DNA from: a virus
DNA length: 46,480 nt
IMG/VR virus record: IMGVR_UViG_3300036781_000198
Coordinates: 1-46,480 of that record
Direction: 5' to 3' (one strand)
Shown: piece by piece, positions 37,123-45,754 of the stretch
Numbering within the stretch: position 1 is the stretch's first letter
Layout: each line of letters begins with the position of its first letter
Notes under the pieces: generated by a model
What the model saw: only the letters and a program-made list of their open reading frames with translations
Told to the model about the DNA's origin: nothing
Database searches by the model: none
Position numbers and translations under genes: made by a program

Positions 37123-37976
37123 TATATTACAGTTACGGCGGTATCAACTACAAAGTTACCTATCTTAATAGTGATATTCGAATTTTTAGTTTTGTTACTT
37201 GTAAGCGTTCCGTAAACATAAATATTCAAGGCGGCAGAAGAAATAATACTTTCAGTATGGCCGCACTCGATTACAGAATCTTTTATTTTAAAAATACCGG
37301 TAGCGTTAAGGTCTACCGCACGCTGAAAAGTAGACGAGCATTTAAATTGACAGTTATCAACAATGAATGTTGAACCGTCACCAATATACGCAAGCGAATA
37401 ACCTGAAGTAGCTTCGAGAGTCTGTATTGTAGAATTTGAAAGCTTTAATTTTGCGCCCGTGGTAACCACTATAGCCCGAATGGCTGCGGTGGTTGACATA
37501 TACAAATCAGAAACTTTAATATCAGAGGTGGCGCAATCTAAAATAATTCCATAATTGCATATAAATTTACCACTAATCGAGCAAATAACTTGTACCGAGT
37601 TATCAGTAAATCCAAATGCCTTGCAAGCGTCACCGCCAAGGAAAACAATATTAACACCGTCTTTTAATGTTGTCTGAAAACCTGTTTCGTCGCAACTAAA
37701 AACGAATATAGTGTCACCTGAAGACGCTGCGGTTATAGCTGTAGGCAAATCGGAAAATGGCTTATTTATATTACCTCTTTCAGCAACACCGGCAACCGCA
37801 GCCAGGTCAACAAACAAACAATTAGAACCTAAGAACTTCCCGTCAGCGATAACTTTTTGAGCGACCTTTAAGCCAGAAATAGTTTTATTTACGCCATCTT
37901 GCACAATAGGGAAAATATCGTCGTCGCCTAACGCTGTGGCTACTGTCATTCCTGAAATTTTTATCTCGTCTGCCAT
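37122..37976 (-). CDS. fibre/tailspike protein with pectate-lyase-like beta-helix
   Basis: The product is 284 aa. The N-terminus (EIKISGMTVATALGDDDIFPIVQDG) is the short adaptor motif found in phage fibres. Residues about 70-280 are a right-handed parallel beta-helix pattern (DTIFVFSCD, VNIVFLGGD, CNYGIILDC, IKVSDLYMS, LKLSNSTIQ). No clear catalytic residues are seen, so it may only bind. It starts the fibre block and overlaps the tail-terminator gene by one base. Confidence 0.78.
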   Translation of the reverse strand: MADEIKISGMTVATALGDDDIFPIVQDGVNKTISGLKVAQKVIADGKFLGSNCLFVDLAAVAGVAERGNINKPFSDLPTAITAASSGDTIFVFSCDETGFQTTLKDGVNIVFLGGDACKAFGFTDNSVQVICSISGKFICNYGIILDCATSDIKVSDLYMSTTAAIRAIVVTTGAKLKLSNSTIQTLEATSGYSLAYIGDGSTFIVDNCQFKCSSTFQRAVDLNATGIFKIKDSVIECGHTESIISSAALNIYVYGTLTSNKTKNSNITIKIGNFVVDTAVTVI

Positions 37977-38446
37977 TATTGAGCTGTAGTATTAAAAGTA
38001 AGTTGACTTAATATTATATCGGCTGCCTCGTCTGGCGCTTCCACTTCCACACAATTCGCAGAATAGAAAGCCCGGTAATTCCAAATATTCTTAGCGTCAT
38101 AATCTGCTAATTCTTCTTTTGTAACCCACATCTTGCCGCAGGCGTCAGGCTGAAAGCCTAACAAGTACAATTTAACTAATTTTATTAAATTATATATTCC
38201 GTTGCTGCCTCTTTTCTTTCCCCATTGAATTGTTATCTCAAAATTAACTGTAGACCTCTGAACTATGGCGCTGGTAGATTGCGAAGGGTCGGCGTCTGTG
38301 CCATTCCAGGCCACCGTTATACGGGGCTTATCAATGACCTTTAATAATTCTCCTTGCGTATCTGGCAATGGTACAACCTCGCAGCCCGCAGTTACCAACG
38401 GGGCAAGCTTGGTTACTATATCAGCCTCTGCCTGCTCGTAGTCCAT
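37976..38446 (-). CDS. tail terminator/connector (Mu gp37-like)
   Basis: The product is 156 aa. The pattern VTKLAPLVTAGCEVVPLPD, then KPRITVAWNGTD, then QRSTVNFEITIQW and YNLIKLVKLYLLGFQ, matches the gp37/DUF1834 family. It caps the tail and joins it to the head. It overlaps the preceding gene by one base. Confidence 0.75.
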   Translation of the reverse strand: MDYEQAEADIVTKLAPLVTAGCEVVPLPDTQGELLKVIDKPRITVAWNGTDADPSQSTSAIVQRSTVNFEITIQWGKKRGSNGIYNLIKLVKLYLLGFQPDACGKMWVTKEELADYDAKNIWNYRAFYSANCVEVEAPDEAADIILSQLTFNTTAQ

Positions 38447-38808
38447 TAATATTTTTCTATTAAAGCGTGTAAGGTTTTGCCGTCAAACATTGCCTTGAAT
38501 GAATCAACTTTAAACCTGGTCCCGGTACTAACATCGGCACCGATTTCGTAAATAAAAATATGTTCAAAAGTATTTGCTTGCACTGACTCGTAAAGACCTG
38601 GCAGGTCCTTGCTTTCGTATTCGAACTGAAAAGAATTAGGCGAGTATTCGACCTCGCCTAATTTGTATTTCTCTGTAGGTTCTTTATAACCGCATTTCGC
38701 TGTTAATGTAGGGCCACCACCGGCAGGCGTCCAGGAAACCATATAGCCAAACGTATTATAAATAGTTTGTACGGTTTTACTCTGTAGCTTATCAAATAAG
38801 TTTCCCAC
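38446..38808 (-). CDS. head-tail connector (lambda FII-like)
   Basis: The product is 120 aa with a GTG start at 38808. It contains TLTAKCGYKEPTEKYKLGEVEYS and FEHIFIYEIGADVSTGTRFKVD. Small beta-barrel head-tail proteins of this size at this position are FII-type. It fits between the decoration protein and the tail terminator. Confidence 0.6.
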   Translation of the reverse strand: MGNLFDKLQSKTVQTIYNTFGYMVSWTPAGGGPTLTAKCGYKEPTEKYKLGEVEYSPNSFQFEYESKDLPGLYESVQANTFEHIFIYEIGADVSTGTRFKVDSFKAMFDGKTLHALIEKY

Positions 38809-38819
38809 TTAACCACTGA

Positions 38820-39311
38820 TTAAGAAGCAGCCATAACCCCCGCATTGATTAGCGAAGTTAATAAGGCATTGACAGTTGCTTTATTTTGATTTGCCAGAGC
38901 TTCAGCCGTAGGCAAGTCAGTAGCGTTAACCGTAGCAATTTGAGCAACGAAAGCGGCTTGCGCAGTTTCTAACCCCTGCTCGCCTCTTTTTGGAACTAAA
39001 AGAACTTCGATAGTAGTGTCGTTGGTTAAAGCAGACTGCCAGGCAACACCAAGGCATTTATCTGTTTTAGTTTTTGTTACTTTTCCAGTACCAGTATTAA
39101 AGTACACTTCGTCGCCTGCGGTAATAACTAAGCTGGTAGTTTTAGGAAGCGTAAAAACACCTCTTAATTTTACCGCAATAGTATCGCCTGTAGACCCGCT
39201 ATTCATGGCAACCCCAGACATTGCAGCGCCGATATTAATAATGTCACCTGCCAAGCAATTGGCAGCCAAAACAAACTGTATGGTGTCGCCACCTAAGACG
39301 TAATTTTTCAT
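38820..39311 (-). CDS. capsid decoration protein (DUF2190-like)
   Basis: The product is 163 aa. It contains GDTIQFVLAANCLAGDIINIG, GVAMNSGSTGDTIAVKLRGVFTLPK and GDEVYFNTGTGKVTKT, matching the DUF2190 capsid cement family. These trimers stabilise the head. A helical C-terminal extension (about residues 115-163) is extra. It follows the capsid gene. Confidence 0.82.
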   Translation of the reverse strand: MKNYVLGGDTIQFVLAANCLAGDIINIGAAMSGVAMNSGSTGDTIAVKLRGVFTLPKTTSLVITAGDEVYFNTGTGKVTKTKTDKCLGVAWQSALTNDTTIEVLLVPKRGEQGLETAQAAFVAQIATVNATDLPTAEALANQNKATVNALLTSLINAGVMAAS

Positions 39312-39333
39312 TTTTTTTTATTTAAAAGGTTAA

Positions 39334-39352
39334 GGGGGCTTTTTAGACCCCC
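39334..39352 (-). other. hairpin after the capsid gene
   Basis: GGGGG (39334-39338) and CCCCC (39348-39352) form a stem just after the protease-capsid stop codon (39361). On the minus strand CTTAACCTTTTAAAT follows, so it is not a strong terminator. It may reduce read-through or stabilise the abundant capsid mRNA. Confidence 0.5.
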
Positions 39353-39360
39353 AATTATTT

Positions 39361-41328
39361 TTAAGCTCCTACGTTTTTAAATAAACCTCTGTGGTCTATT
39401 ACACCGGCACCAAATACCATTCTAGCCTTAATTTCCATACCGTCAGTATTGAAACCTTGTCTAGTTTCGGTAAATAATTCACCCTCACCGTCAAGGAAAG
39501 CATACTCAATAGTGTCAATAATATTTGGATTTGCAGCCAAATACCAAGCGTTACCGCTATCGAAAGCATCTAACCTAGGCTCAACAATTACCTTTAAGCT
39601 CTTGTTAAAGTCTGGGTTAATGTCGGCGTTTTTAGTAGCCACATAATTCGCAGAAGTATACTGATTTGCCACCCCTTCAAGGTTTGAACCTACGATCAAA
39701 AATTCAGGTGTAAGGTTTAACACGTCGCCGGTTAAATCTGTTTGTTTTCTCATGTACTTACGACCTTCTGTAAGGTTCGCCACATCTATAACACTTCCTG
39801 AATCTACATAATTGGCATGGTCAGTACTGAATACGTTGAACGTATCAGCCATTGCAGCATTGCCAGTGATAAGACCCCAGACAATGTTAGACTGCATTTG
39901 TTTTGACTTCATGGCAATAGAAGCAGGTACACGGCTGAACGCATCCAGGACGTCGTTAACAATAGCTTCCCAGGTAATCGGTACAATCATACCATACTTA
40001 GCTACCTTGTATTTTTCCTGTGCATCACCGAAAGAAGCCATTTCGTATTCACCACCTTCGACCACTTTTTTAAAGCCGGTCAAGTCCCCCATTTGAGTAC
40101 GTAACATATCCCTGAAATCCGGGGCAATTGACGCGCGGGTAAACTCCCTGAAAGTTTGCGGCAGAACGCCGTAAGCTTTTCTAAGCATATTGTTGAAAAC
40201 ATTACCAAGAATGAAAGGAAAGTCTGTAGTAGACATTGCCCCACCTGAACGATATTCTAACGCCTGGCGTGCAATTTCCCTACGCTCCATACCTGCGGTT
40301 TTAACGCCTTTGGATTCAAGAAAATTTCTTGCCATGTCGCCCAGGTTACCACCTGCATACGGTTTACTGAGCTCAGTAAGCTTTACGCTTTTATCGAGCC
40401 TGTGCATTAAGGATTCTTCTAACCCTCTAGCAAGCTTTTCGTTTTCTTCCATACCATTACCAACGCTTACAACCTGGTTTCTCATTGGAGAGTCAGCCTT
40501 GCTAAATTCCTCAATAATTAACGCCCTTGCATCAGACAAGGCGGTCCCGTCAGTGATAAGCTTTTCAGCGAATTCGGGTTTCAAATTTGATTTTCTACAA
40601 GCCAGAAGAATCTCAGACGAGCGGGTTTTTTCTTCCGCTACGGCAAGCTTTCTGTTTGCTTCAATTTGCTCTACCGTTAATCCGGGAGCTGGGTTTTTTT
40701 CAAGCTCTAATTTTCTTAGTCTTTCCAATTCCCTTTTTTCTTCGTCTGTAAGTGGCATTGTTTTTTTATTTAAATTTGTAATACTGAACTCATTTTCTTC
40801 TAACCCTTCCTCGAACCTAACGCCCGCCTTGTAGTCTGCGGGAATAGATACGGAAGACACTTCGTAAGGTTCCCAATCAGTAGCCGTATAAGTAGGGATA
40901 TAGTTTTCGCCCCTCATTTCTTCGGGGACTGATTCTTCTACGTATGCGTAAACTCTATAACCTACGCTTATGGATTTTCTAATTCCATCTTTTACGTCCT
41001 GGAATAAACGTTCACCGCTTTGACTTTTGCTAAAACGGACCGTAGCCACGCCTTTTGTTCCATCTACAGAGGCAGACACCACGACGCCCCTTTGCTTGTC
41101 TGGTCTATGATCTTTTAAGAACGGAGCCCCAGAATTCAGGCGGGCCATTCTTACGTTTTCTTTCTTGAAGGAAAGCACTTCGTAGTATGACCCATCCCAG
41201 CCGCGCATTAAAATAGGTTCGTTGGTTCCGAAAGTAACGTCGACGGTTCTTTGTTCCTCATTAAGGGAGTCTGGGACGATTTGCAAAGCCCTGTAAAGTG
41301 GCTTAATTTTTTTGCTATTTAGCGGCAT
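39361..41328 (-). CDS. prohead protease-major capsid protein fusion
   Basis: The product is 655 aa. Residues 1-180 are an HK97/S78-type prohead protease, with His74 in FLKDHRPD and a catalytic Ser in SISVGYRV (Ser119 or Ser121). Residues about 191-260 are a charged coiled-coil scaffold (TDEEKRELERLRKLELE). The rest (about 290-655) is a gpT/HK97-fold capsid protein (EFTRASIAPDFRDMLR, VPITWEAIVNDVLDAF, LVFGAGVIDHRG-type end). Such fusions are known in other phages; cleavage frees the capsid protein. An internal ATG at 40758 (Met191), preceded by an A/T-rich leader like a normal gene start, may produce extra scaffold-capsid protein. Confidence 0.9.
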   Translation of the reverse strand: MPLNSKKIKPLYRALQIVPDSLNEEQRTVDVTFGTNEPILMRGWDGSYYEVLSFKKENVRMARLNSGAPFLKDHRPDKQRGVVVSASVDGTKGVATVRFSKSQSGERLFQDVKDGIRKSISVGYRVYAYVEESVPEEMRGENYIPTYTATDWEPYEVSSVSIPADYKAGVRFEEGLEENEFSITNLNKKTMPLTDEEKRELERLRKLELEKNPAPGLTVEQIEANRKLAVAEEKTRSSEILLACRKSNLKPEFAEKLITDGTALSDARALIIEEFSKADSPMRNQVVSVGNGMEENEKLARGLEESLMHRLDKSVKLTELSKPYAGGNLGDMARNFLESKGVKTAGMERREIARQALEYRSGGAMSTTDFPFILGNVFNNMLRKAYGVLPQTFREFTRASIAPDFRDMLRTQMGDLTGFKKVVEGGEYEMASFGDAQEKYKVAKYGMIVPITWEAIVNDVLDAFSRVPASIAMKSKQMQSNIVWGLITGNAAMADTFNVFSTDHANYVDSGSVIDVANLTEGRKYMRKQTDLTGDVLNLTPEFLIVGSNLEGVANQYTSANYVATKNADINPDFNKSLKVIVEPRLDAFDSGNAWYLAANPNIIDTIEYAFLDGEGELFTETRQGFNTDGMEIKARMVFGAGVIDHRGLFKNVGA

Positions 41329-41341
41329 AGGTAAAAATAGT

Positions 41342-41359
41342 TATCAAAAAATTTTGATA
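41342..41359 (-). promoter_or_regulatory. phage operator O5 upstream of the capsid gene
   Basis: TATCAAAAAATTTTGATA is a variant of the phage operator palindrome, 14 bp before the capsid ATG at 41328. On the minus strand it is followed by AACTATTTTTA, where TATTTTTA is close to TAnnTTTG. So the operator again lies just upstream of a -7-like element. It suggests that the capsid gene has its own repressible promoter within the head operon. Confidence 0.6.
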
Positions 41360-41361
41360 TA

Positions 41362-41388
41362 TAATATATTTTGTTATAAAATATATTA
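41362..41388. repeat. 11-bp inverted repeat beside operator O5
   Basis: TAATATATTTT (41362-41372) and AAAATATATTA (41378-41388) surround GTTAT. It may be part of the promoter, or a hairpin at the end of the portal message. Confidence 0.6.
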
Positions 41389-41432
41389 ACAATAGTAAAT
41401 TATTTATTAAAAAAAAGCAAACAATAGTTAAT

Positions 41433-43016
41433 TTATTTTGTTACTGTCTGCTTTTTGGCCTGTTTCTTGACCTGCTTTTTAACTTGCTTCTTTATTGACT
41501 TGCCGGGCGCCGCAGGCGGTACCGTCCCAGGTGGGGGCGGCGGCGTCATAGGGTCATTTGTCCGGGTTGCGTCATAACGAGGGTCAGAAGCCAGCATTAA
41601 TTCAGCCTCTTTAAATTTCCTGGCCTCGTTCGTTAGCTCTATTAAGAGTTCTTCAGGGTCGTAGCCAAGTTCTGCCACCTGGTCGCCCCAGGAGCAAAGC
41701 CCCGCACGTATTTCGTCAGTCATACCCTTAATTTCCTTAACCGGGTCGATCATTTCCCTACGCGGTGAAATCCATGAAACCGGTATTACCTCAGTAGAAG
41801 TAATACCCTGAATATTACACCCGTCTAAAAACCACCTCCAAGCCCGGTCACAGCATTGAGGAATAATTAAATTATTCTGCCAGGCTTGTACCTGCCTATG
41901 GAATTCTAGCCAACCCATTCGGCCAGACGAAAAGTTAACATTTGACAGGTCGCCGGTTAAGGCTTCATAGGTTATACCCACGCCCGCAGCAATACCCCTT
42001 AACTGAGTCTTTGAGTACTCAGCGTAACCGGTGGTGCCAGGAGGGGAAGCAAAAGAAACCGTCTTGCCTGCGGGCAAATGTTCAATTATGCCAGGCTGTA
42101 CCCTTTCAGATAAATTACCCTTGCTGTCTCTTTTTGTATTCTTAATTCCCCCTACTAAATTCTCGCTACTATCGGTAATAAAAACAGAAAAACAGGCGGC
42201 AATTTTCTGACGCATTAATTGCGCGTCTTCATAATCGTCGAAGTCTCTTAACTTCATTGCGGAGGCAGAAAGGAAAGGGACGCCCCTAACCTGACCCGGT
42301 CTTTCAACGGAAAAAATATGTATTACCTCGCTTATCGGAACAAGCGTAGATACTAAACCATTGGCCAAGACATCAAACGGGTGACGATCAAAAAGCCAAT
42401 AGCCTACTTTCCTACCTGAAGCGTCAAACTGAACGCCTTGAATTGTATATGGCTCATTAACGCTGCCGCCTGTATTTCTTGTATGGTCTAAAAAGTCACC
42501 TTCGCAAACTTGCAACTTTATAGGAATGATATTTTTTTGATTATCTTTTCCGTTGGTGCTTACCCTCCTTTGTCTGATTATCACGTCGCCCGATTCTGCT
42601 ACAGCTTTCATAATTAAAGCTTGTATACCATAAAAATTTAAGTTCCCTTCGAAATCGCATTCAGTTGTTTCGGCCCACGCCTTCCAGGCTTTTAAAATAT
42701 TTACCTGGTCCCTCTTTTTTGCATTGGTGAGCTTTGGGCGAATACCCATTCCTATAACATTGTTGGAAATTATCTGAATAGCTTTTTTAGCGTATGGATT
42801 ATTTCTAACTAACTCCCTAGACCTATTGCGCAACGTAGACAGTGCGCCAAGGATTTCCACGTTAGAGCTGCCGCCGTTTGCCTGCCAGCCCTTTGTACGA
42901 TTGCTGTGACTTCCAGCGTCGTACTTTCTTATTTGCTCTAAAGCAAAAAAAGACCTGGCACGCCCCAGCGCAAGCGAGGGAGAAAGGAAGCTGATAAATT
43001 TTTCAAATCTATTCAT
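41433..43016 (-). CDS. portal protein (lambda family)
   Basis: The product is 527 aa. It shows the lambda-type features RNRSRELVRNNPYAKKAIQIISNNVIG, then DIIRQRRV-like strands, VEGDFLDHTR-type segments, QVRGVPFLSASAMKLRDFDDYEDAQLMRQKIAACF, SFASPPGTTGYAEYSKTQLRGIAAGVGITYEALTGDLSNVNFSSGRMG, and QNNLIIPQ. It forms the dodecameric channel at the head vertex. The C-terminus ends in repeated KKQ(V/A)KKQ tracts. It overlaps the joiner gene by one base. Confidence 0.95.
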   Translation of the reverse strand: MNRFEKFISFLSPSLALGRARSFFALEQIRKYDAGSHSNRTKGWQANGGSSNVEILGALSTLRNRSRELVRNNPYAKKAIQIISNNVIGMGIRPKLTNAKKRDQVNILKAWKAWAETTECDFEGNLNFYGIQALIMKAVAESGDVIIRQRRVSTNGKDNQKNIIPIKLQVCEGDFLDHTRNTGGSVNEPYTIQGVQFDASGRKVGYWLFDRHPFDVLANGLVSTLVPISEVIHIFSVERPGQVRGVPFLSASAMKLRDFDDYEDAQLMRQKIAACFSVFITDSSENLVGGIKNTKRDSKGNLSERVQPGIIEHLPAGKTVSFASPPGTTGYAEYSKTQLRGIAAGVGITYEALTGDLSNVNFSSGRMGWLEFHRQVQAWQNNLIIPQCCDRAWRWFLDGCNIQGITSTEVIPVSWISPRREMIDPVKEIKGMTDEIRAGLCSWGDQVAELGYDPEELLIELTNEARKFKEAELMLASDPRYDATRTNDPMTPPPPPGTVPPAAPGKSIKKQVKKQVKKQAKKQTVTK

Positions 43017-43258
43017 TAATCAAAGAATAAAATGTCATGTTCATTGTCCCCACAGTTCAACCCCTTTTCAAAAATACCGTTAGCGCGGCCCCCATTTTCT
43101 GGTATCAATCCTAAATCGTCTTGCATCATACGCAAAGCCTGAAACATTTCAGCATTTGATTTGTATTCGACCTTCTTATCTGCATACTCAACCTTGCGAA
43201 CCCCTTGCGCAATGGCCTTTTTTAATTCGTTGACGTCGTCGAGTGTGAAAATTGACAT
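43016..43258 (-). CDS. head-tail joining protein (lambda gpW-like)
   Basis: The product is 80 aa. Residues 1-50 fit gpW (TLDDVNELKKAIAQGVRKVEYADKKVEYKSNAEMFQALRMM). The remaining 30 residues extend beyond lambda gpW (68 aa). It binds the portal and stabilises DNA-filled heads. It precedes the portal gene, which is the lambda order. Confidence 0.85.
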   Translation of the reverse strand: MSIFTLDDVNELKKAIAQGVRKVEYADKKVEYKSNAEMFQALRMMQDDLGLIPENGGRANGIFEKGLNCGDNEHDILFFD

Positions 43259-43341
43259 ATAAACAAATTTAAGTTATTTCAGTTAATATACAATTTTTTT
43301 GCTTATAATTGATTTTAAATAGCTCACAAAGCCAATTTTTT

Positions 43342-43716
43342 ATGAAAAATCTAATTTTTAGCCTCTGCCTGGTCTTCCTATTGGGAACACTGTGCGGCGT
43401 AAGTTACGGTAAGACTGACGAAACAAAAAAGACCGAATTAGTAAAATATGACGCTGCGCATATTGATTACGCAATCGCAGCCCCTGCCGTTGTGCATTCT
43501 ACGCCGTTTGTTATCGGCATTATGAAGTACAAAGAAGCGGAAAGCGCAAAACTGTCTATTATTACTAAACTGTTTTACCAGATATTGAAGCCAGATAAAA
43601 ATAGCAGACATTCGAATTATATGCAGGTTAACAGATATTGGAAAACTAATAAAAACAAGAACCTAAAATTATGTTCCGGTTATCACAGTTACCGAGTGAT
43701 AAATAAGCTTTGTTAA
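43342..43716 (+). CDS. small secreted protein, the only plus-strand gene
   Basis: The product is 124 aa from the ATG at 43342 (MKNLIFSLCLVFLLGTLCGV). It has a clear signal peptide, with cleavage likely after VSYG. The mature 100 residues are basic with no recognised domain. An upstream in-frame ATG would disrupt the signal. It is inserted between TerL and the head genes on the opposite strand, with its own terminator. This is the 'moron' pattern. A role in host surface change, superinfection exclusion or lysogenic conversion is possible (inference). Confidence 0.75.
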   Translation: MKNLIFSLCLVFLLGTLCGVSYGKTDETKKTELVKYDAAHIDYAIAAPAVVHSTPFVIGIMKYKEAESAKLSIITKLFYQILKPDKNSRHSNYMQVNRYWKTNKNKNLKLCSGYHSYRVINKLC

Positions 43717-43734
43717 ATATTACACACATCTTAT

Positions 43735-43773
43735 AAATAAAAAATCCACTTCCTAAGAGTGGATTTTTTATTT
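43735..43773. terminator. bidirectional terminator between the secreted-protein gene and TerL
   Basis: A perfect 16-bp stem, AAATAAAAAATCCACT (43735-43750) with AGTGGATTTTTTATTT (43758-43773), has a 7-nt loop. T runs lie on both sides, so it works in either direction. The stem overlaps the TerL stop codon (43772-43774). It ends both converging genes. Confidence 0.92.
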
Positions 43774-45754
43774 AGTGCCTAGCCCAATAATCCGAACCAC
43801 CTTTCTTTTTTGGTTCGTCTTTTTCTTCCTCGCCTTCGTGAGCGTCACGCATTTCGTCCCACTGGTCCGGGGTTAACCTATCCATTCCCACGACCGCAGC
43901 CGCAGCCCTGGCGTATACCCGGCAGTCAAGCGGCTCGTTTCTTTCGAACTTCTTAACCCACTCGTATTTTTTATAGCCCTTTACTATTTTGTATTCCATG
44001 TTTTCCGCAGTGATACCTTTAAAATATTCGGGACCATACTGCGGGAAATAACAATATCCGTCTGGGGTGCCGCCCTCTATATTTTCCTGTCTCAGCCAGC
44101 CGTATAGCTCGGACTTAATTACGCTTACCCCGATATGCCACAGCTTTATAGTTCCCACCTTCTGGCCGGTACTTAAACTGACGTCTACAGTCGACGGCGT
44201 ACGTATCACTGTAGGCATTGAGTCTTGGCCCTTGGTCGGTATTACCCGGCTTGCGTCGAACTTCCTACAGAACTCGTAAACGATATTTGTATTATATCCG
44301 CTATCTATAGCCAGCATTGAAATACCTAAAGCTGCGCCATTCTCTTTATGGAATTTTTTATTTACATAAGCAGACAGGTCCTTCCAGACTTTGTTAGTTA
44401 TTGCTGACGTGTCACCGGCGAAGACCTGGTAATCTATGGAATACGTTACCTTACCTTTGCACCACCCTACGACTTCGATTTCTATACGGTCCCTTTGCAC
44501 GTCAGCGCCAGCCGTTAAGAATGAAACTTCACTGGCCACTGAACAAATTGCATAATGCGACCTGCGGTTATATAAATTCTCCCAGGGCGGCGCGTCTGAC
44601 TTCTCGGCATACGACTCACCTAATACCGTGTTTGTCCAGGATTTTAATTTTGTAGGGTCGTCTTTCACTTCCTCGTATTCCTTTACAATTTGCGCCCAGG
44701 ATAACCAGCCCAAGGGGGAATACAGCCCGTTGATTATAAACCCAGCCAGTTCCCTATTTGCGTTTTCCGGGGCCGTAGCTACCCAGTGAGCGTTAGCGTA
44801 ATCCAAAAATTTAGGCTTATATCTTTCCTCGACGAGCGCCCCGCAGTTCGCACAGCAATATTTAACCTCTGAATATTTACCGACTTCATAAATTAAATTT
44901 TCAAATTCAAGTACCTGCCTGGGACCTTCGCAGCAAGGGAGTTGAACAAAATATTTTCTAGTGTCAGTCTTTTCGACTTCATTGTCAATTGCAGAAGCCC
45001 CCTGAATGGTAGGGGTACCAAGTATAAATATTTTTCTATTGCCGAATGTCTGCGTTCTTTTTTCAGCCAGCGACATAGGCGACCCCTCACCTTCCACGTC
45101 AAGCGGGTACCGGTCGACCTCATCTTCCAATAAAACACGTATAGCCCTCGAAGCTAATTCCGTGGAAGAATTCGCGCCGGTTAAAGTTATCTGGCCACCT
45201 GGGAATGATTTTTCTAAAGTGGTATTGTCGGCGTCACGCTCCCGGTTACTCTTAATTTTTTTATTAAGCCTGGGCGTGTTATCAATCATTGGTTTTAACC
45301 TAGTCTTAGAAAAACTTTTGGCCAGGTCCTTAGTAGGCATAATATACAGAATGGGGCAAGGGGAAATATCCGCATAGGTGCCAATAACATTTAGTGCGCA
45401 CTCTGTAGCCCCCACTTGCGACGACTTTTTAAATACCACTTTTTTATATGGCGAATTGGGTGAAAGGCATTCTAAAATTTCTTTAAGGTATGGCGTCCGG
45501 GAGGTTCGCCACTGGCCGGGCTCGGCGCTGGCCTCTGTAGTTAGTACCCTGTGCATATCGGCCCACTCAGCACACGTTAGCGAAGGCGTAGGACGTAGCC
45601 CGTCAAGAAACCCGGTAATTAATTTCAAGCTTACCGGCGGCGTTTCCTCGGCTTCGTGTAATTCGACTTGCGCCGGTGTTTCTTGCACCCGTCTTGGTCT
45701 TTTAACGACATGTCCCACGCTTCTTTTTCTGCTTTTCTTTTTATTGCTTCCCAT
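43772..45754 (-). CDS. terminase large subunit (lambda gpA-like)
   Basis: The product is 660 aa. Walker A SSQVGATE is at 111-118 and Walker B LLEDEVD at 208-214. The nuclease motifs are AGADVQRDRIEIEVVGW near 425, LAIDSGYNT near 495 and DCRVYARAAAAVV near 615. The leading segment TCAEWADMHRVLTTEASAEPGQWRTSRTPYLKEI is typical of the gpA family, which cuts at cos sites. The start is uncertain: ATG 45754 lies 20 bases after TerS and overlaps a separate 47-aa frame, and residues 1-40 are unusually basic. Confidence 0.95.
   Translation of the reverse strand: MGSNKKKSRKRSVGHVVKRPRRVQETPAQVELHEAEETPPVSLKLITGFLDGLRPTPSLTCAEWADMHRVLTTEASAEPGQWRTSRTPYLKEILECLSPNSPYKKVVFKKSSQVGATECALNVIGTYADISPCPILYIMPTKDLAKSFSKTRLKPMIDNTPRLNKKIKSNRERDADNTTLEKSFPGGQITLTGANSSTELASRAIRVLLEDEVDRYPLDVEGEGSPMSLAEKRTQTFGNRKIFILGTPTIQGASAIDNEVEKTDTRKYFVQLPCCEGPRQVLEFENLIYEVGKYSEVKYCCANCGALVEERYKPKFLDYANAHWVATAPENANRELAGFIINGLYSPLGWLSWAQIVKEYEEVKDDPTKLKSWTNTVLGESYAEKSDAPPWENLYNRRSHYAICSVASEVSFLTAGADVQRDRIEIEVVGWCKGKVTYSIDYQVFAGDTSAITNKVWKDLSAYVNKKFHKENGAALGISMLAIDSGYNTNIVYEFCRKFDASRVIPTKGQDSMPTVIRTPSTVDVSLSTGQKVGTIKLWHIGVSVIKSELYGWLRQENIEGGTPDGYCYFPQYGPEYFKGITAENMEYKIVKGYKKYEWVKKFERNEPLDCRVYARAAAAVVGMDRLTPDQWDEMRDAHEGEEEKDEPKKKGGSDYWARH

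Noticed and set aside
40190-40834. Plus-strand 214-codon ORF opposite the capsid fusion
   Set aside because: It is antisense to well-supported capsid and scaffold sequence and is Ser/Leu-rich as expected of a shadow frame.
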